From: Flavobacterium swingsii
Lineage (GTDB): Bacteria; Bacteroidota; Bacteroidia; Flavobacteriales; Flavobacteriaceae
Reading direction: 5' to 3'
Assembly (NCBI RefSeq): GCF_900111965.1
Contig: NZ_FOJT01000004.1
Coordinates: 1 to 64,000, forward strand
Length of the DNA stretch: 64,000 nucleotides
A program made the position numbers and the translations under genes. The notes beneath the pieces were generated by a model. The model was not told the origin of the DNA, made no database searches, and saw nothing but the letters and a program-made list of their open reading frames with translations. The stretch's first letter is position 1, and every line of letters starts with the position of its first letter. Of this stretch, positions 63,691-64,000 are shown in pieces.

Positions 63691-64000
63691 ATGATGAATA
63701 AAAAATTTGCTTTTTTACTGTTTCTATTTTCAGTCACAAATATATTCGCTCAAGATATTGTTTCACACGATTCTATAAAAAAACCAGAGCTAAAACTCTC
63801 CTTTTTAGACTCGCTAAAAACCACTTACGTGATAGACGAAATGTCTGCTTGCGTAGATGAAAAATGTTTTGCAGAACTTACAAATCAAGATATCTCTCAG
63901 GAATTATTAGCCGATTTTAAAAATATTGATTTAGATAAAACGGTCGATTTCGAATTATCAACAGAACTCTTGAAAGAAAGACTGAGATTAATGGACGAGA
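63691..64000 (+). CDS. Probable lytic transglycosylase (MltD-like), 3' truncated
   Basis: The first 103 codons are in the window. They show a signal peptide (L-F-S-V-T-N-I-F-A-Q), then S-L-K-T-T-Y-V-I-D-E-M-S-A-C-V-D, L-T-N-Q-D-I-S-Q-E-L-L, and T-E-L-L-K-E-R-L-R-L-M-D-E. This N-terminal pattern resembles flavobacterial membrane-bound lytic murein transglycosylases (MltD type, with C-terminal LysM repeats), which cut peptidoglycan. The catalytic domain lies beyond the window, so the call is provisional. ATG 63694 is an equally possible start. Confidence 0.6.
   Translation, partial: MMNKKFAFLLFLFSVTNIFAQDIVSHDSIKKPELKLSFLDSLKTTYVIDEMSACVDEKCFAELTNQDISQELLADFKNIDLDKTVDFELSTELLKERLRLMDE

Overview
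The window is about two-thirds A+T. It carries type IX secretion (T9SS) C-terminal sorting domains, gliding-motility genes, flavobacterial promoter elements (TAnnTTTG at -7, TTG near -33) and A-rich leaders without clear Shine-Dalgarno sites. All of this points to a gliding member of the Flavobacteriaceae, probably Flavobacterium or a close relative. No phage, insertion sequence or CRISPR array is visible; this is core chromosome.

Layout. 1-9.4 kb: the 3' end of a secreted repeat protein, then tex, a DUF1294 membrane protein, pyc, and an rpiB/small membrane protein/CDF transporter operon, mostly on the minus strand. 9.5-11.6 kb: a secreted seven-repeat (propeller-like) protein, then a 629-base gene-free AT-rich stretch with DnaA-box-like 9-mers, a candidate replication origin. 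11.6-19.2 kb: rnr, a DUF2807 protein, a LysE-type exporter, two small secreted proteins resembling only the C-terminal domains of GldM, tRNA-Cys, folB and glnS. 19.2-24.6 kb: two tandem T9SS-secreted paralogues, each with 14 repeats and sharing an identical 3' flank. 24.6-31.1 kb: a YtxH/holin-like/small-protein operon, an SPFH protein, a cell-envelope cluster with two related beta-barrels, and gltX. 31.2-37.9 kb: a DUF4175 protein, ybeY, mnmG and a methyltransferase, with four parS-like palindromes around mnmG. 38-44 kb: an OmpH-like lipoprotein, a Pif1-like helicase, and a minus-strand block of holB, a DoxX-like protein, an ECF sigma factor and a cupin anti-sigma factor. 44-62.3 kb: a gliding locus with two secreted accessory proteins, then sprC, sprD, sprB (3312 residues) and sprF. 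62.4-64 kb: pgk and the start of a probable lytic transglycosylase.

How it fits together. The origin-like stretch at about 11.3 kb and the parS sites at 34.9-37.0 kb suggest an origin-proximal segment; genes to the right run mostly rightward. The spr genes encode the mobile adhesin SprB and partners for its secretion and anchoring. The GldM-like proteins and several sorting-domain proteins show heavy investment in T9SS export. The most unusual items are the parS cluster without parAB in the window, the candidate oriC away from any dnaA in the window, the paired stand-alone GldM-C proteins, and repeat proteins with 7, 14 and 14 units.
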